From Mesorhizobium amorphae (lineage in GTDB: Bacteria; Pseudomonadota; Alphaproteobacteria; Rhizobiales; Rhizobiaceae): a stretch of 64,000 nt of DNA. This document shows positions 8,143 to 16,852 of this stretch, one piece after another. The number at the start of each line of letters is the position of its first letter. Position 1 is the first letter of the stretch. Location of the stretch: contig NZ_JHQS01000024.1 in assembly GCF_014843845.1 (NCBI RefSeq), positions 168,613 to 232,612 of the forward strand, read 5' to 3'. Made by a program: the position numbers and the translations under genes. The notes under the pieces were generated by a model. The model had not been told where the DNA came from. It saw only the letters and a list, made by a program, of their open reading frames with translations, and made no database searches.

Positions 8143-9642
8143 TCAAAACCTCGGAATATCCGGAAACGCCACCTGCCCGCGATGCACATGCATCCGCCCC
8201 AGCTCGGCGCAGCGACGCAGCTGCGGGAAGACCTTGCCGGGGTTGAGCAGATGGTTGGGATCGAAGGCGCATTTGACCCGCATTTGCTGGTCGAGGTCGA
8301 TCTGGTTGAACATTTCCGGCATCAGGTCGCGCTTTTCGACGCCGACGCCGTGTTCGCCGGTCAGCACGCCGCCGACCTTGACGCAGAGCCGCAGGATGTC
8401 GGCGCCGAAGCTTTCGGCCTTGTCGAGTTCGCCCGGCACGTTGGCGTCGTAGAGGATCAGCGGGTGCAGATTGCCGTCGCCGGCGTGGAAGACGTTGGCG
8501 ACGCCGAGCCCGTATTTTTCGGAGAGTTCGCGCATGCCGGCGAGCACGCGCGGCAGTTCCTTGCGCGGGATGGTGCCGTCCATGCAGTAATAGTCGGGCG
8601 AGATGCGGCCGACCGCCGGGAAGGCCGCCTTGCGGCCGGCCCAGAAGCTCAGCCGCTCCTGCTCCGATTGCGAGATGCGGCAGGTGGTCGAGCCGTTCTT
8701 GTAGGCGATGGCCTCGACGAGACCGATCAGGTGGTCGACCTCGACACCCGGTCCGTCGAGCTCGACGATCAGCAACGCCTCGACATCGAGCGGATAGCCG
8801 GCATGGACGAAATCTTCCGCCGCGTGGATCGCCGGACGGTCCATCATCTCCATGCCGCCGGGAATGATGCCGGCGCCGATGATGTCGGCGACGCACTGAC
8901 CGCCCTGCTCGCTGGTCGGGAAGCCGATCAAAAGCGCCCGCGCCGTCTCCGGCTTCTTCAGGATGCGCACGGTGACCTCGGCGACGACACCGAGCAGGCC
9001 TTCGGAGCCGGTCATGACGCCGAGCAGGTCGTAGCCCTCGGCATCCAGATGCCTGCCGCCGAGCCGCACCACTTCGCCATTCATGAGCACCATCTCGATG
9101 CCGAGCACATTGTTGGCGGTGAGGCCGTATTTCAGGCAGTGCACGCCGCCGGAATTCTCCGCGACGTTGCCGCCGATCGAGCAGGCGATCTGGGAGGATG
9201 GATCGGGGGCATAGTAAAAACCCTCCTGCTCGACGGCGGTGGTGATACCGAGATTGGTGACGCCCGGCTGGGCAACGACGGCGCGGTTCGGAAAATCGAT
9301 CTCGAGGATGCGGTTGAAGCGGCTCATGACCAGGAGCACGGCGTCCTCGAGTGGCAGCGCGCCGCCGGACAGCGAGGTGCCGGAGCCGCGCGGCACGACG
9401 CGGATGTTGCGGTCGTTGCAGTATTTCAGCACGCGCGAGACCTGCGCCACCGTCTCCGGCAGCACGACCACCAGCGGCAGTTGCCGGTAGGCGGTGAGGC
9501 CGTCGCTCTCGAAGGCACGCATGGAGTTCTCGGCATCGACGACGCCCTCGCCCGGCACAATGATGCGCATGTCGGCGACGATCTCGTCGCGCCGGCGCAT
9601 CGTGGCATCGTCTGGCTTCGGCATGGCCAGGCCGGACATCAA
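8143..9642 (-). CDS. glcD: Glycolate oxidase FAD-linked subunit
   Basis: A 499-residue FAD-linked oxidase that carries the catalytic flavin for oxidation of glycolate (and usually D-lactate) to glyoxylate. The PCMH FAD domain includes VVPRGSGTSLSGGA and CSIGGNVAENSGG. The C-terminal substrate domain includes NVFHAGDGNLHP and GEHGVGVEKRDLM. The start (MMSGLAMPKPDD) follows GATGGAG. A strong palindrome lies 18 bp upstream of the start, placing an operator on the promoter or leader. Confidence 0.95.
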   Translation of the reverse strand: MMSGLAMPKPDDATMRRRDEIVADMRIIVPGEGVVDAENSMRAFESDGLTAYRQLPLVVVLPETVAQVSRVLKYCNDRNIRVVPRGSGTSLSGGALPLEDAVLLVMSRFNRILEIDFPNRAVVAQPGVTNLGITTAVEQEGFYYAPDPSSQIACSIGGNVAENSGGVHCLKYGLTANNVLGIEMVLMNGEVVRLGGRHLDAEGYDLLGVMTGSEGLLGVVAEVTVRILKKPETARALLIGFPTSEQGGQCVADIIGAGIIPGGMEMMDRPAIHAAEDFVHAGYPLDVEALLIVELDGPGVEVDHLIGLVEAIAYKNGSTTCRISQSEQERLSFWAGRKAAFPAVGRISPDYYCMDGTIPRKELPRVLAGMRELSEKYGLGVANVFHAGDGNLHPLILYDANVPGELDKAESFGADILRLCVKVGGVLTGEHGVGVEKRDLMPEMFNQIDLDQQMRVKCAFDPNHLLNPGKVFPQLRRCAELGRMHVHRGQVAFPDIPRF

Positions 9643-9659
9643 CAGACTCCATCGCTTGA

Positions 9660-9680
9660 CTGGTAAAAATCTTTTACCAG
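9660..9680. promoter_or_regulatory. Palindromic operator before glcD
   Basis: Perfect 9-bp arms CTGGTAAAA and TTTTACCAG around three central bases. The same TGG-N13-CCA layout, with AT-rich interior, recurs at 11256-11274 before the gntR-lldD operon. FCD-type GntR regulators of lactate and glycolate genes bind TGGT...ACCA palindromes, so the regulator encoded at 11298 is a good candidate; this is inference. Confidence 0.65.
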
Positions 9681-9800
9681 CTGGAGGCTACCGTTGCAAA
9701 CCCTGCTTGGGTCAAAATCGAAGGCCGGCCACGGAACAGCCTTCCGCAGCGGCAATCTGCCGCTGCGCGGCGATCACATCTGTAGCAAGGTTCGGCTGGC

Positions 9801-11123
9801 CTATTCGCCCGGATGTTTCGCCGGCTCGGAGTGCATGCGCCGCACGCGGCGCACGCCCCACCAGACAAGCAGCAGGGCAACCGGCACCGAGGTCGCGGTG
9901 ACGACTTCCGGCGCAAAGGCATGGCCGAAGATCGAGGCGCCCTTGGCCAGATACGAGACGAGGCCGACGACATAGTAGGAGACGGCGGCGACAGAGAGAC
10001 CTTCCACCGTCTGCTGCAAGCGCAGTTGCAGGCGGGCGCGGTTGTTCATCGACGCCAGCAGGTCGCGGTTCTGCTTCTCGACCTCGACGTCGACCCAGGT
10101 GCGCAGCAGCGTCGTGGCGCGGGTGAGCTTGCGCGACAGATTGGCCTGGCGCTCCTCGACCGAACGGCAGGTGCGCATGGCGGGCGCGACGCGTCGCTGC
10201 AGGAAGCCGCCCCAGGTGTCGTAGCCGGGCACCGCCTGTTCCTCCAGCGCCTCCAGCCGCTCGACGACGATGCCGTCATAGGCGCGGCTGGCGCCGAAGC
10301 GGTAGAGGCTGGAGGCGGCATCGGCCTCGAGTTCCGCGGCAAGCTCGGTCAGGTCGGCGAGCAGCGTCTGGCTGTCGCGCGTCTCGGCGACCTTCATTTC
10401 CAGCGTGGTCTGCGCCAGCCTGTCCTCGATGCGGCGGGCGCGGCCCGACAGCGTCAAGGCCAGCGGCAGACCGAGCATGGCCAGCGTCCTGTAGTTTTCG
10501 ATGTCGATAAGCCGCTGCGACAGCGCGCCGGTTCGCGCCGGCGTCAGGCCGCGATCGAGCACCAGTATGCGGGTCATGCCGTCGCCGTCCTGACGGAAGT
10601 CGGTGATGATGGCGGCGTTGCCGCGCTCGACCAGCGAATAGCACAGGCTGGTCGGGTCGAAGCTGGCGATTAGCCTCTCGCTCGCCTGCGTCCATTTGCG
10701 GATTTCCAGCCGGATGCCGGAAATGACCGTTCCCGGCGGCGAAAACCCGTTGCCGAAGGGAGACTCCTCCTGGGCCCTGCCGCTTTCGGAAAGCGACCCC
10801 TCCCACAGATAGGTCGAGAATTCCGTATGCCGCTCCCAGCGCAGCGTGCCCTTGCCCCATTTCATGGCGTGGTGGCGGGCGTGACGATCCGGCGCGGCAA
10901 TACCAAGGCGCCGTGACAGTTCGGAGAGCACGGCCATGTCGACGCCGGAGCCACCCTCGGTCATGAAGGCAAGCTGCACCAGAACGCGCGGCTTCTCGAT
11001 CAGCGGATGCGGGCGGGCATGGACCTCGCCGAGCGCGCCTGGCCGTCCCTCATGCGCCGGGAAACCCATGACGGCGCCCTGGGCGCGCGGCTGGAATTCG
11101 AGATTGGACGTCTCGTCCGACAC
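9801..11123 (-). CDS. DUF3422 family membrane-anchored protein
   Basis: A 440-residue protein of the DUF3422 family, of unknown function. The long N-terminal region begins FPAHEGRPGALGEVHARPHPLIE, a family hallmark, and contains KWGKGTLRWERHTEFSTYLW. A helical middle region follows, and two membrane helices lie near the C-terminus at about residues 365-425. The GTG start at 11123 is preferred over an upstream ATG because CAGGGGGA lies just before it. Divergent from the gntR-lldD operon. Confidence 0.88.
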   Translation of the reverse strand: MSDETSNLEFQPRAQGAVMGFPAHEGRPGALGEVHARPHPLIEKPRVLVQLAFMTEGGSGVDMAVLSELSRRLGIAAPDRHARHHAMKWGKGTLRWERHTEFSTYLWEGSLSESGRAQEESPFGNGFSPPGTVISGIRLEIRKWTQASERLIASFDPTSLCYSLVERGNAAIITDFRQDGDGMTRILVLDRGLTPARTGALSQRLIDIENYRTLAMLGLPLALTLSGRARRIEDRLAQTTLEMKVAETRDSQTLLADLTELAAELEADAASSLYRFGASRAYDGIVVERLEALEEQAVPGYDTWGGFLQRRVAPAMRTCRSVEERQANLSRKLTRATTLLRTWVDVEVEKQNRDLLASMNNRARLQLRLQQTVEGLSVAAVSYYVVGLVSYLAKGASIFGHAFAPEVVTATSVPVALLLVWWGVRRVRRMHSEPAKHPGE

Positions 11124-11255
11124 GGCTGGTCCCCCTGTTTTCGACCCTTCGTGCAATGGCGTCCTCTTGCGGCAATCGGCCAAGCACGTAAACAGCAAAG
11201 TTTAGCAACGGCCGATATGCGGGCGCGACCTGAGAACCGGTCAGATCGGACGAAT

Positions 11256-11274
11256 TGGATAAATAATTTGACCA
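11256..11274. promoter_or_regulatory. Candidate autoregulatory operator before gntR-lldD
   Basis: Imperfect palindrome TGGnnAAATnATTTnnCCA with seven of nine arm positions paired, about 24 bp before the GTG of the regulator gene. Its size and outer bases match the operator at 9660-9680 upstream of glcD. Confidence 0.55.
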
Positions 11275-11297
11275 GTTGGCGACACTGGCTCTAATCT

Positions 11298-12152
11298 GTG
11301 CGGCACCGGCAAGATTTCCCAGGCGCCCCGTTGAGCGATATTTTCTCCAGGATCGAGCATTCGCGCACCGCCGACGAGGTGGTGCAGCAGATCGAGAGTC
11401 TGATCCTCGAAGGCGTGCTGCGCACCGGCGACCGGCTGCCCGGCGAGCGCGAGCTGGCGCGCCAGTTCGAGGTGTCGCGGCCGATCCTGCGCGACGCCCT
11501 GAAATCCCTTGAGGGGCGCGGCCTGCTGACAACACGGCCGGGAGGCGGCACCCATGTCGCCGACGTCATCGGCCAGCTGTTCACCAAGCCGGTGACCGAC
11601 TTGATCTCCATGCATCGCAAGGCGGTGACCGACTATCTGGAGTACCGCCGCGAGATCGAGGCCATCGCCGCCGAATATGCGGCGCGGCGCGCCACATCAG
11701 ACGACCTCGCGCTGCTCGATCGCATCATGGCGCGCATGGACGAGGCGCATCGCACCGGCGACTTCGACGACGAGGCGGAAATCGACATCGAGTTCCATCA
11801 CGCGGTCTGCGAATGCGCGCACAATATGATCCTCCTGCACACGCTGCGCTCCTGCTACCGGCTCTTGTCGGAAGGCGTGTTCCAGAACCGGCTCTTGGTG
11901 TTCACCGTGCCCGGCGCGCGCGAAGCGCTGCTTGCGCAGCACAGGGCGATCTACACCGCGATCAAGGCGGGCGATCCGGCGGCCGCCCGGCAGGCGGCGA
12001 TGGACCACATCTCCTATGTCGAGCGCTCGATGCTCGAGGCCGAGCGCAGCGGCGACTGGCAGCGCGTGTCGCGGCTTCGGCTCAGGCAGCGTTCCGAAGC
12101 CGGCGACGGCGCGCCAAGACAACGAATTAATGAACCAGCTGAAAAACCATGA
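11298..12152 (+). CDS. GntR-family (FCD) regulator of lactate/glycolate use
   Basis: A 284-residue transcriptional regulator with an N-terminal winged helix (about 15-80, GDRLPGERELARQFEVSRPILRDAL) and a C-terminal all-helical FCD ligand domain with conserved IDIEFHHAV. This subfamily includes LldR, GlcC and PdhR, which sense hydroxy- or keto-acids. Its stop overlaps the lldD start (ATGA), so lactate is the likely signal. The start is uncertain: GTG at 11298, or a TTG about 33 bases later beginning SDIFSRIEHS. Self-control through the palindrome at 11256 is likely. Confidence 0.88.
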   Translation: MRHRQDFPGAPLSDIFSRIEHSRTADEVVQQIESLILEGVLRTGDRLPGERELARQFEVSRPILRDALKSLEGRGLLTTRPGGGTHVADVIGQLFTKPVTDLISMHRKAVTDYLEYRREIEAIAAEYAARRATSDDLALLDRIMARMDEAHRTGDFDDEAEIDIEFHHAVCECAHNMILLHTLRSCYRLLSEGVFQNRLLVFTVPGAREALLAQHRAIYTAIKAGDPAAARQAAMDHISYVERSMLEAERSGDWQRVSRLRLRQRSEAGDGAPRQRINEPAEKP

Positions 12153-13285
12153 GCAGCATTCTCACCATCGCCGATCTCAAGGATCTCGCGCGCCGCCGCG
12201 TGCCGAAGATGTTTTTCGACTATGCCGATTCCGGCGCCTGGACGGAGAGCACCTACCGCGCCAACGAAGAGGATTTCGGCAAGATCAAGTTCCGCCAGCG
12301 CGTGCTGGTCGACATGAGCAACCGCTCGCTGGAATCGACCATGATCGGCGAGAAGGTAGCGATGCCGGTGGCATTGGCGCCAACCGGCCTGACCGGGATG
12401 CAGCATGCCGATGGCGAGATGCTGGCGGCGCAGGCGGCGGAGGAGTTCGGCGTGCCGTTCACGCTGTCGACGATGAGCATCTGCTCGATCGAGGATGTTG
12501 CTTCCGTCACCAAGAAGCCGTTCTGGTTCCAGCTCTATGTGCTGCGCGACAAGGATTTCGTGCTGAATCTGATCGATCGGGCGAAGGCGGCGAAATGCTC
12601 GGCCCTAGTGCTGACGCTCGACCTGCAGATCCTCGGCCAGCGCCACAAGGACGTCCGCAACGGGCTTTCGGCGCCGCCCAAGATGACGCTGGCCAACATT
12701 GCCGACATCGCCATGCGCCCGCGCTGGTGGATGGGCATGGCCGGCACCAAGCGCCGGACCTTTCGCAACATTGTCGGCCACGCCAAAGGCGTCGGCGACG
12801 TCGCCTCGCTGGCATCGTGGACGACGGAGCAGTTCGACCCGCAGCTCTCGTGGAAGGACGTGGCCTGGATCAAGGAACGCTGGGGCGGCAAGCTGATCCT
12901 GAAGGGCATACTCGACAAGGAGGACGCGCTGATGGCGGCCAAGACCGGCGCCGACGCCATCGTCGTTTCCAACCATGGCGGGCGCCAGCTCGACGGCGCG
13001 TCGTCGTCGATCAGTGTGCTGGAGGAGATCGCCGACGCGGTCGGTGACCAAATCGAGGTGCATATGGATGGCGGCATCCGCTCAGGCCAGGACGTGCTGA
13101 AGGCGCTGTGCCTCGGCGCCAAGGGCACCTATATCGGCCGCCCCTTCCTCTATGGCCTCGGCGCGATGGGCAAGGAAGGGGTCACCATGGCGTTGGAAAT
13201 CATCCGCAAGGAGATGGACATAACACTGGCGCTGTGCGGCAAGCGCCTGGTGACCGACATGGGCAAGGATCAGCTTCGGCGCTAG
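12149..13285 (+). CDS. lldD: FMN-dependent L-lactate dehydrogenase
   Basis: A 378-residue alpha-hydroxyacid dehydrogenase that oxidises L-lactate to pyruvate and feeds electrons to quinone at the inner membrane. The N-terminal MFFDYADSGAWTESTYRANE, the catalytic SNHGGRQLDGA with its essential histidine, and DGGIRSGQDVLKAL of the phosphate site are all intact. It is translationally coupled to the preceding GntR gene. An 8-bp hairpin (13280-13287 with 13305-13312) overlaps its stop but has no T-run. Confidence 0.94.
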   Translation: MSSILTIADLKDLARRRVPKMFFDYADSGAWTESTYRANEEDFGKIKFRQRVLVDMSNRSLESTMIGEKVAMPVALAPTGLTGMQHADGEMLAAQAAEEFGVPFTLSTMSICSIEDVASVTKKPFWFQLYVLRDKDFVLNLIDRAKAAKCSALVLTLDLQILGQRHKDVRNGLSAPPKMTLANIADIAMRPRWWMGMAGTKRRTFRNIVGHAKGVGDVASLASWTTEQFDPQLSWKDVAWIKERWGGKLILKGILDKEDALMAAKTGADAIVVSNHGGRQLDGASSSISVLEEIADAVGDQIEVHMDGGIRSGQDVLKALCLGAKGTYIGRPFLYGLGAMGKEGVTMALEIIRKEMDITLALCGKRLVTDMGKDQLRR

Positions 13286-13312
13286 GGGCTTGTTCACTGT
13301 TTGGCCCTAGCG

Positions 13313-13340
13313 TCTCCCGTGACGGTTCCGTCGTGGAGAC
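13313..13340 (+). promoter_or_regulatory. Hairpin covering the ribosome site of the phosphatase gene
   Basis: GTCTCC (13313-13318) pairs with GGAGAC (13335-13340), with an inner ACGG/CCGT stem. The GGAG of the 3' arm is the best Shine-Dalgarno for the TTG start at 13350, so the stem could mask it. Seen in sequence; the regulatory effect is inference. Confidence 0.35.
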
Positions 13341-13349
13341 GAACAAGCA

Positions 13350-14123
13350 TTGACCCGGCCCGGCATCCACTTTCTCGACGCGCGCGGACCGCAAGGCATG
13401 CGGCTCTACGCGATCGGCGACGTGCATGGCCGGCTCGACCTGCTCAGCGCCATACATCGCCGGATCGAAAGCGAGATCGAACATAAGCCAACCGCCGACT
13501 GGCGCGTCATCCATCTCGGCGACTATGCCGACCGCGGACCGGACTCCAGGGGCGTCATCGATTTCCTGATCGAAGCCCGCAAACGTGATCCGCGCCACCT
13601 GATGCTGGCCGGCAATCACGACATCGGCTTCCTCGATTTTCTCGACACCCCCGACTCGGACGGGCTGTTCATGCGCTTTGGCGGGGTGCAGACGGCGCAG
13701 TCCTATGGCGTGTCGCTGACCGCCGACGCCAGCTGGTTCGGGAAGGCGGAGTCGGTGCGACGGGGACATGCGGCACTGGTCGAGGCCGTTCCGCAGAGCC
13801 ATATCGACTTCCTGCAGTCGCTGGCGTTTTCAGTGACGTTCGGCGACTTCTTCTTCTGCCATGCCGGTATCAGGCCGGGCATTCCACTCGAGCAGCAGAG
13901 CCCACAGGACCTGATCTGGATCCGCGAAATCTTCCACGACCATCCCGGCCTCTACGAGAAGATCGTGGTGCATGGCCATACGCCGGTGCCGGAAGCCGAA
14001 GTGATGGCCAACCGCGTCAATGTCGACACGCTCGCCTGGCATTCAGGCAAACTCACCGCGCTCGCCATTGACGGCGCGGACAAGCGTATCCTGACGGTGA
14101 CTGGCGAAGGCGAAGGATTTTAG
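13350..14123 (+). CDS. PPP-family metallophosphoesterase (Ser/Thr phosphatase / ApaH-like)
   Basis: A 257-residue two-metal phosphatase. The ordered motifs GDVHGR, GDYADRG, GNHD, a CHAG histidine and VHGHT are those of the PPP superfamily, which includes bacterial Ser/Thr phosphatases and diadenosine tetraphosphatases. The substrate cannot be told from sequence. The start is a TTG at 13350 with GGAG upstream; an ATG at 13398, just before the first motif, is the alternative. The stop overlaps the stop of a short convergent gene. Confidence 0.88.
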   Translation: MTRPGIHFLDARGPQGMRLYAIGDVHGRLDLLSAIHRRIESEIEHKPTADWRVIHLGDYADRGPDSRGVIDFLIEARKRDPRHLMLAGNHDIGFLDFLDTPDSDGLFMRFGGVQTAQSYGVSLTADASWFGKAESVRRGHAALVEAVPQSHIDFLQSLAFSVTFGDFFFCHAGIRPGIPLEQQSPQDLIWIREIFHDHPGLYEKIVVHGHTPVPEAEVMANRVNVDTLAWHSGKLTALAIDGADKRILTVTGEGEGF

Positions 14124-14260
14124 CGGAGGGCGGCGGTGACGCCGTAGCCGTCGACGGCCTGATGGTTGTTGGCTGCATCGGCCGAATAGATGCCGAGACC
14201 GCACAGCACGATGGCAGACAGCATGACAAAGGACAGAAGTGCTGCTTTCACGGACGTCAT
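14120..14260 (-). CDS. Small exported or membrane peptide, hypothetical
   Basis: A 46-residue reading frame beginning MTSVKAALLSFVMLSAIVLC: a positively charged start, a hydrophobic stretch, then SADAANNHQAVDGYG. This is the shape of a signal peptide with a short mature part, or of a single-helix membrane peptide. The stop overlaps the stop of the convergent phosphatase gene. No family is recognised, and the ribosome site is weak. The 290 bp upstream to 14549 show no other gene. Confidence 0.45.
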   Translation of the reverse strand: MTSVKAALLSFVMLSAIVLCGLGIYSADAANNHQAVDGYGVTAALR

Positions 14261-14549
14261 CTCTTGTTGAGCTCGCTGCATCTGTGCACGAGGCGGTTAC
14301 CAATGCGTTGAAACGAAAAATTCGTCTCAAAGTTTCGACGATTTCGCGCTTCTAGGCCGATTCTGTATCGGCCATGTGTCGCGCGGGTCACACAGAAGGT
14401 TCATCGCGGTTGCATGGAAGATGCAGAGCGCGCCTTCTAGGCTGGCGGCCGGCCACAGACCAAGGATGAAAGGGGTTTTCCCCAGATGGATCCGGCGCCG
14501 CGTGCCAAATATGTCACGCAGCACAGCGGCTGCGCCGAGCATTGGGTGC

Positions 14550-15248
14550 TCAGATCGTCGCTACCCAGGCGCGGGCAATCGCAAGGCCGGCGGCATCGGC
14601 ATCCGGCCCGTTGCGGGCCATTTCGCCGTCGAGCCGGTCGTTCCAGTCGGGATGCCGCTCGGCAATGAGCGAAGCGAAGGACGTGCTCCAGTCGCGCACC
14701 ATCGGGCGGTCCGCCTCGAAATGGAACTGGAAGCCGTAGACGGCGCGGCCGATGCGGAACGCCTGGTTCTCGGCAATGGCGCTGCCGGCCAGCCGCACGG
14801 CATTGTCCGGCAGGACGAAGGTGTCGTCGTGCCATTCGAAGATCGGGAATTTTTCGGGAAGTGCCGCAAGCACCGGATCCGTCTTCGCCTCAGGCGTCAA
14901 CGACACCCTGTGCCATCCGAATTCGGTGGCGCCGCCGATCTGGTTCTCGCCGCCAAAGGCACGCGCCAGCAGCTGGCTGCCGAGACATATGCCGAGCACC
15001 GAGCGGTCCTTGTCGGCAAAGTCGCGCGTCAGGTCGAGCAGGCCGGGGAAATACGGGCAATTCTCGTCGTCGAGCGCGTTCTGGGCGCCGCCGAGCACCA
15101 CCATCGCATCGTGCCCTGCCGCATCGTCCGGCAACGGGTCGCCTTGATAGGGCCGGCGCAAGTCGATATCGGCGCCCGCCTCGACAAGAGCCGCACCAAT
15201 CTGGCCAAGTCCCTCATTGTCGAAATTCTGGACGACCAGGACCCGCAT
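14550..15248 (-). CDS. Class I glutamine amidotransferase-like protein
   Basis: A 232-residue GATase1 domain protein. The nucleophile elbow is GICLGSQLLARAFGG, and the catalytic His/Glu pair falls in the FQFHFEADR segment. No synthetase domain is attached. Free-standing members resemble GMP-synthase amidotransferase subunits or gamma-glutamyl-polyamine and peptide hydrolases, so the substrate is open. The start giving MRVLVVQNFDNEG, with AGCAGG upstream, is preferred over the longer in-frame extension. Confidence 0.87.
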   Translation of the reverse strand: MRVLVVQNFDNEGLGQIGAALVEAGADIDLRRPYQGDPLPDDAAGHDAMVVLGGAQNALDDENCPYFPGLLDLTRDFADKDRSVLGICLGSQLLARAFGGENQIGGATEFGWHRVSLTPEAKTDPVLAALPEKFPIFEWHDDTFVLPDNAVRLAGSAIAENQAFRIGRAVYGFQFHFEADRPMVRDWSTSFASLIAERHPDWNDRLDGEMARNGPDADAAGLAIARAWVATI

Positions 15249-15333
15249 CGAAAACCTGCTGACATGAAAACGATGCAACGAGCGATATCATGGCGCCAGC
15301 ATTGCAGCCAAGATGCGCATTCGGGGAGAAGCT

Positions 15334-15981
15334 ATGCCACTGCAGAACCGGGTCGATCCGTTCGGCGCCATCCACGCCGTGCCCGAACGCGGGATGTTCA
15401 CCGGCAATCGCGGCATCATCCATGACCCCGATACGAAGACGCTGCTCAAGAAACGCTGGGCCTTGCCGGCCTGGATCATCTGCGTCTGCCAATTCCGCAA
15501 TGCGCGGCGCGAACCGATGGGCCGCAACCGGCCGGGTGGCAAGGCAGGCTGGACCGAACTGTTCTTCCTCGACGAGGTGACGGCGCTCACCGCCGGGCAT
15601 CGGCCTTGTTTCTACTGCCGACGCGAACGGGCCACGGATTTTGTCGGCCGTTTCGGCAAAGCCTTCGGCGTAACCGAGCCGCGCGCGCCTATGGTCGACA
15701 AGCGGCTGCACACGGAGCGGCTAGCCTCGGGCGGCAAGCCGCCGTCCATCGAGTTGGAGGACCTTATCGGCCTTCCGGACGGGACGATGGTCGCGGATGG
15801 CGCCTCTGCCTATGCCCTGCGCGGCGGCAAGGCGCTTCGCTGGTCGTTCGCGGGCTATGGCGATGCGAAGGACTTCGACAGTATGGCCAGCCGAACGCTT
15901 GGTCTCGTCACGACGGCGACCACCATTTCGGTGCTGCGGCAAGGCTATTTGCCTGTCTGGCACCCTTCCGCCGATACTTGA
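15334..15981 (+). CDS. Conserved hypothetical protein with a CxxC motif
   Basis: A 215-residue protein with a strong ribosome site (GGGGAGAAG) before the ATG. It has CVC at 50-52 and a zinc-type CFYC pair at 92 and 95 within [12 protein letters not shown], preceded by a [17 protein letters not shown] segment, suggesting a small metal-binding or HNH-like fold. I cannot name the family. It ends 31 bp before rsmE and is probably co-transcribed with it. Confidence 0.7.
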   Translation: MPLQNRVDPFGAIHAVPERGMFTGNRGIIHDPDTKTLLKKRWALPAWIICVCQFRNARREPMGRNRPGGKAGWTELFFLDEVTALTAGHRPCFYCRRERATDFVGRFGKAFGVTEPRAPMVDKRLHTERLASGGKPPSIELEDLIGLPDGTMVADGASAYALRGGKALRWSFAGYGDAKDFDSMASRTLGLVTTATTISVLRQGYLPVWHPSADT

Positions 15982-16012
15982 CGGCAACCCTCGCCTCGCC
16001 CATTCCTCGGCG

Positions 16013-16747
16013 ATGCGCGCCAATTACAAGATGCAGCGGCTGTTCGTGGCCGACGATCTCGGAGCAGACATCGAATTCGATGCCGGGCAGCAGCAAAGCC
16101 ATTACCTGATGCATGTGCTGCGGCTCGGCGAAGGCGCCGAGATCCTGCTGTTCAATGGCCGCGATGGCGAGTGGTCGGCGGTCGTCGCCGCAAAGTCGAA
16201 GAAGACGGTGCGGCTCAAGGTGCTCGCCCTGCAGCGGCCGCAGCCGCCGCTGCCCGATCTCGTCTACTGCTTCGCGCCGCTGAAGCAGGGACGGCTCGAC
16301 TATCTGGTGCAGAAGGCGGTCGAGATGGGCGCCGGCATCCTGCAGCCGGTCATCACCCAGCACACGCAGGTAGCAAAGCCCTCCATTGATCGGCTGCGTG
16401 CCAATGTCGTCGAGGCGGCCGAGCAATGCGGCATACTGGCGGTGCCGGAGGTGCGGGAGGCCGAGAAATTCGAACGCCTGCTCGGCGGCTGGGACAAGGA
16501 ACGGCGGCTGATCTTCTGCGACGAGGATGCCTCGACCAACAATCCGCTGCCGGCGCTGCAAGGGTTGAGGGAAAGGAAGCTCGGGCTGCTTGTCGGGCCG
16601 GAAGGCGGCTTTTCCGATGACGAGCGCAAGATGCTGCGGGCACTGCCATTCGTCACTGCTATTCCGCTCGGGCCTCGCATCCTGCGCGCCGACACGGCGG
16701 CGGTGGCGGCACTCGCGGTGATGCAGGCGACGATCGGGGATTGGTGA
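16013..16747 (+). CDS. rsmE: 16S rRNA m3U1498 methyltransferase
   Basis: A 244-residue SPOUT-class enzyme that methylates U1498 of 16S rRNA. The C-terminal knot motifs [13 protein letters not shown] and [16 protein letters not shown] are diagnostic, and an N-terminal PUA-like domain (residues about 5-75) precedes them. The start at [12 protein letters not shown] was chosen because the longer frame overlaps the upstream gene. Confidence 0.95.
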   Translation: MRANYKMQRLFVADDLGADIEFDAGQQQSHYLMHVLRLGEGAEILLFNGRDGEWSAVVAAKSKKTVRLKVLALQRPQPPLPDLVYCFAPLKQGRLDYLVQKAVEMGAGILQPVITQHTQVAKPSIDRLRANVVEAAEQCGILAVPEVREAEKFERLLGGWDKERRLIFCDEDASTNNPLPALQGLRERKLGLLVGPEGGFSDDERKMLRALPFVTAIPLGPRILRADTAAVAALAVMQATIGDW

Positions 16748-16852
16748 TCAAATCCTGTTGAGGCGTGGCTCAGGATTTTTCGCTTGATCGGCTGCCGACA
16801 TTTCGTCCATTTAGCGCCGGCGGTTGTTCCGCCGCTTCCGGAGGGGCCTTTT

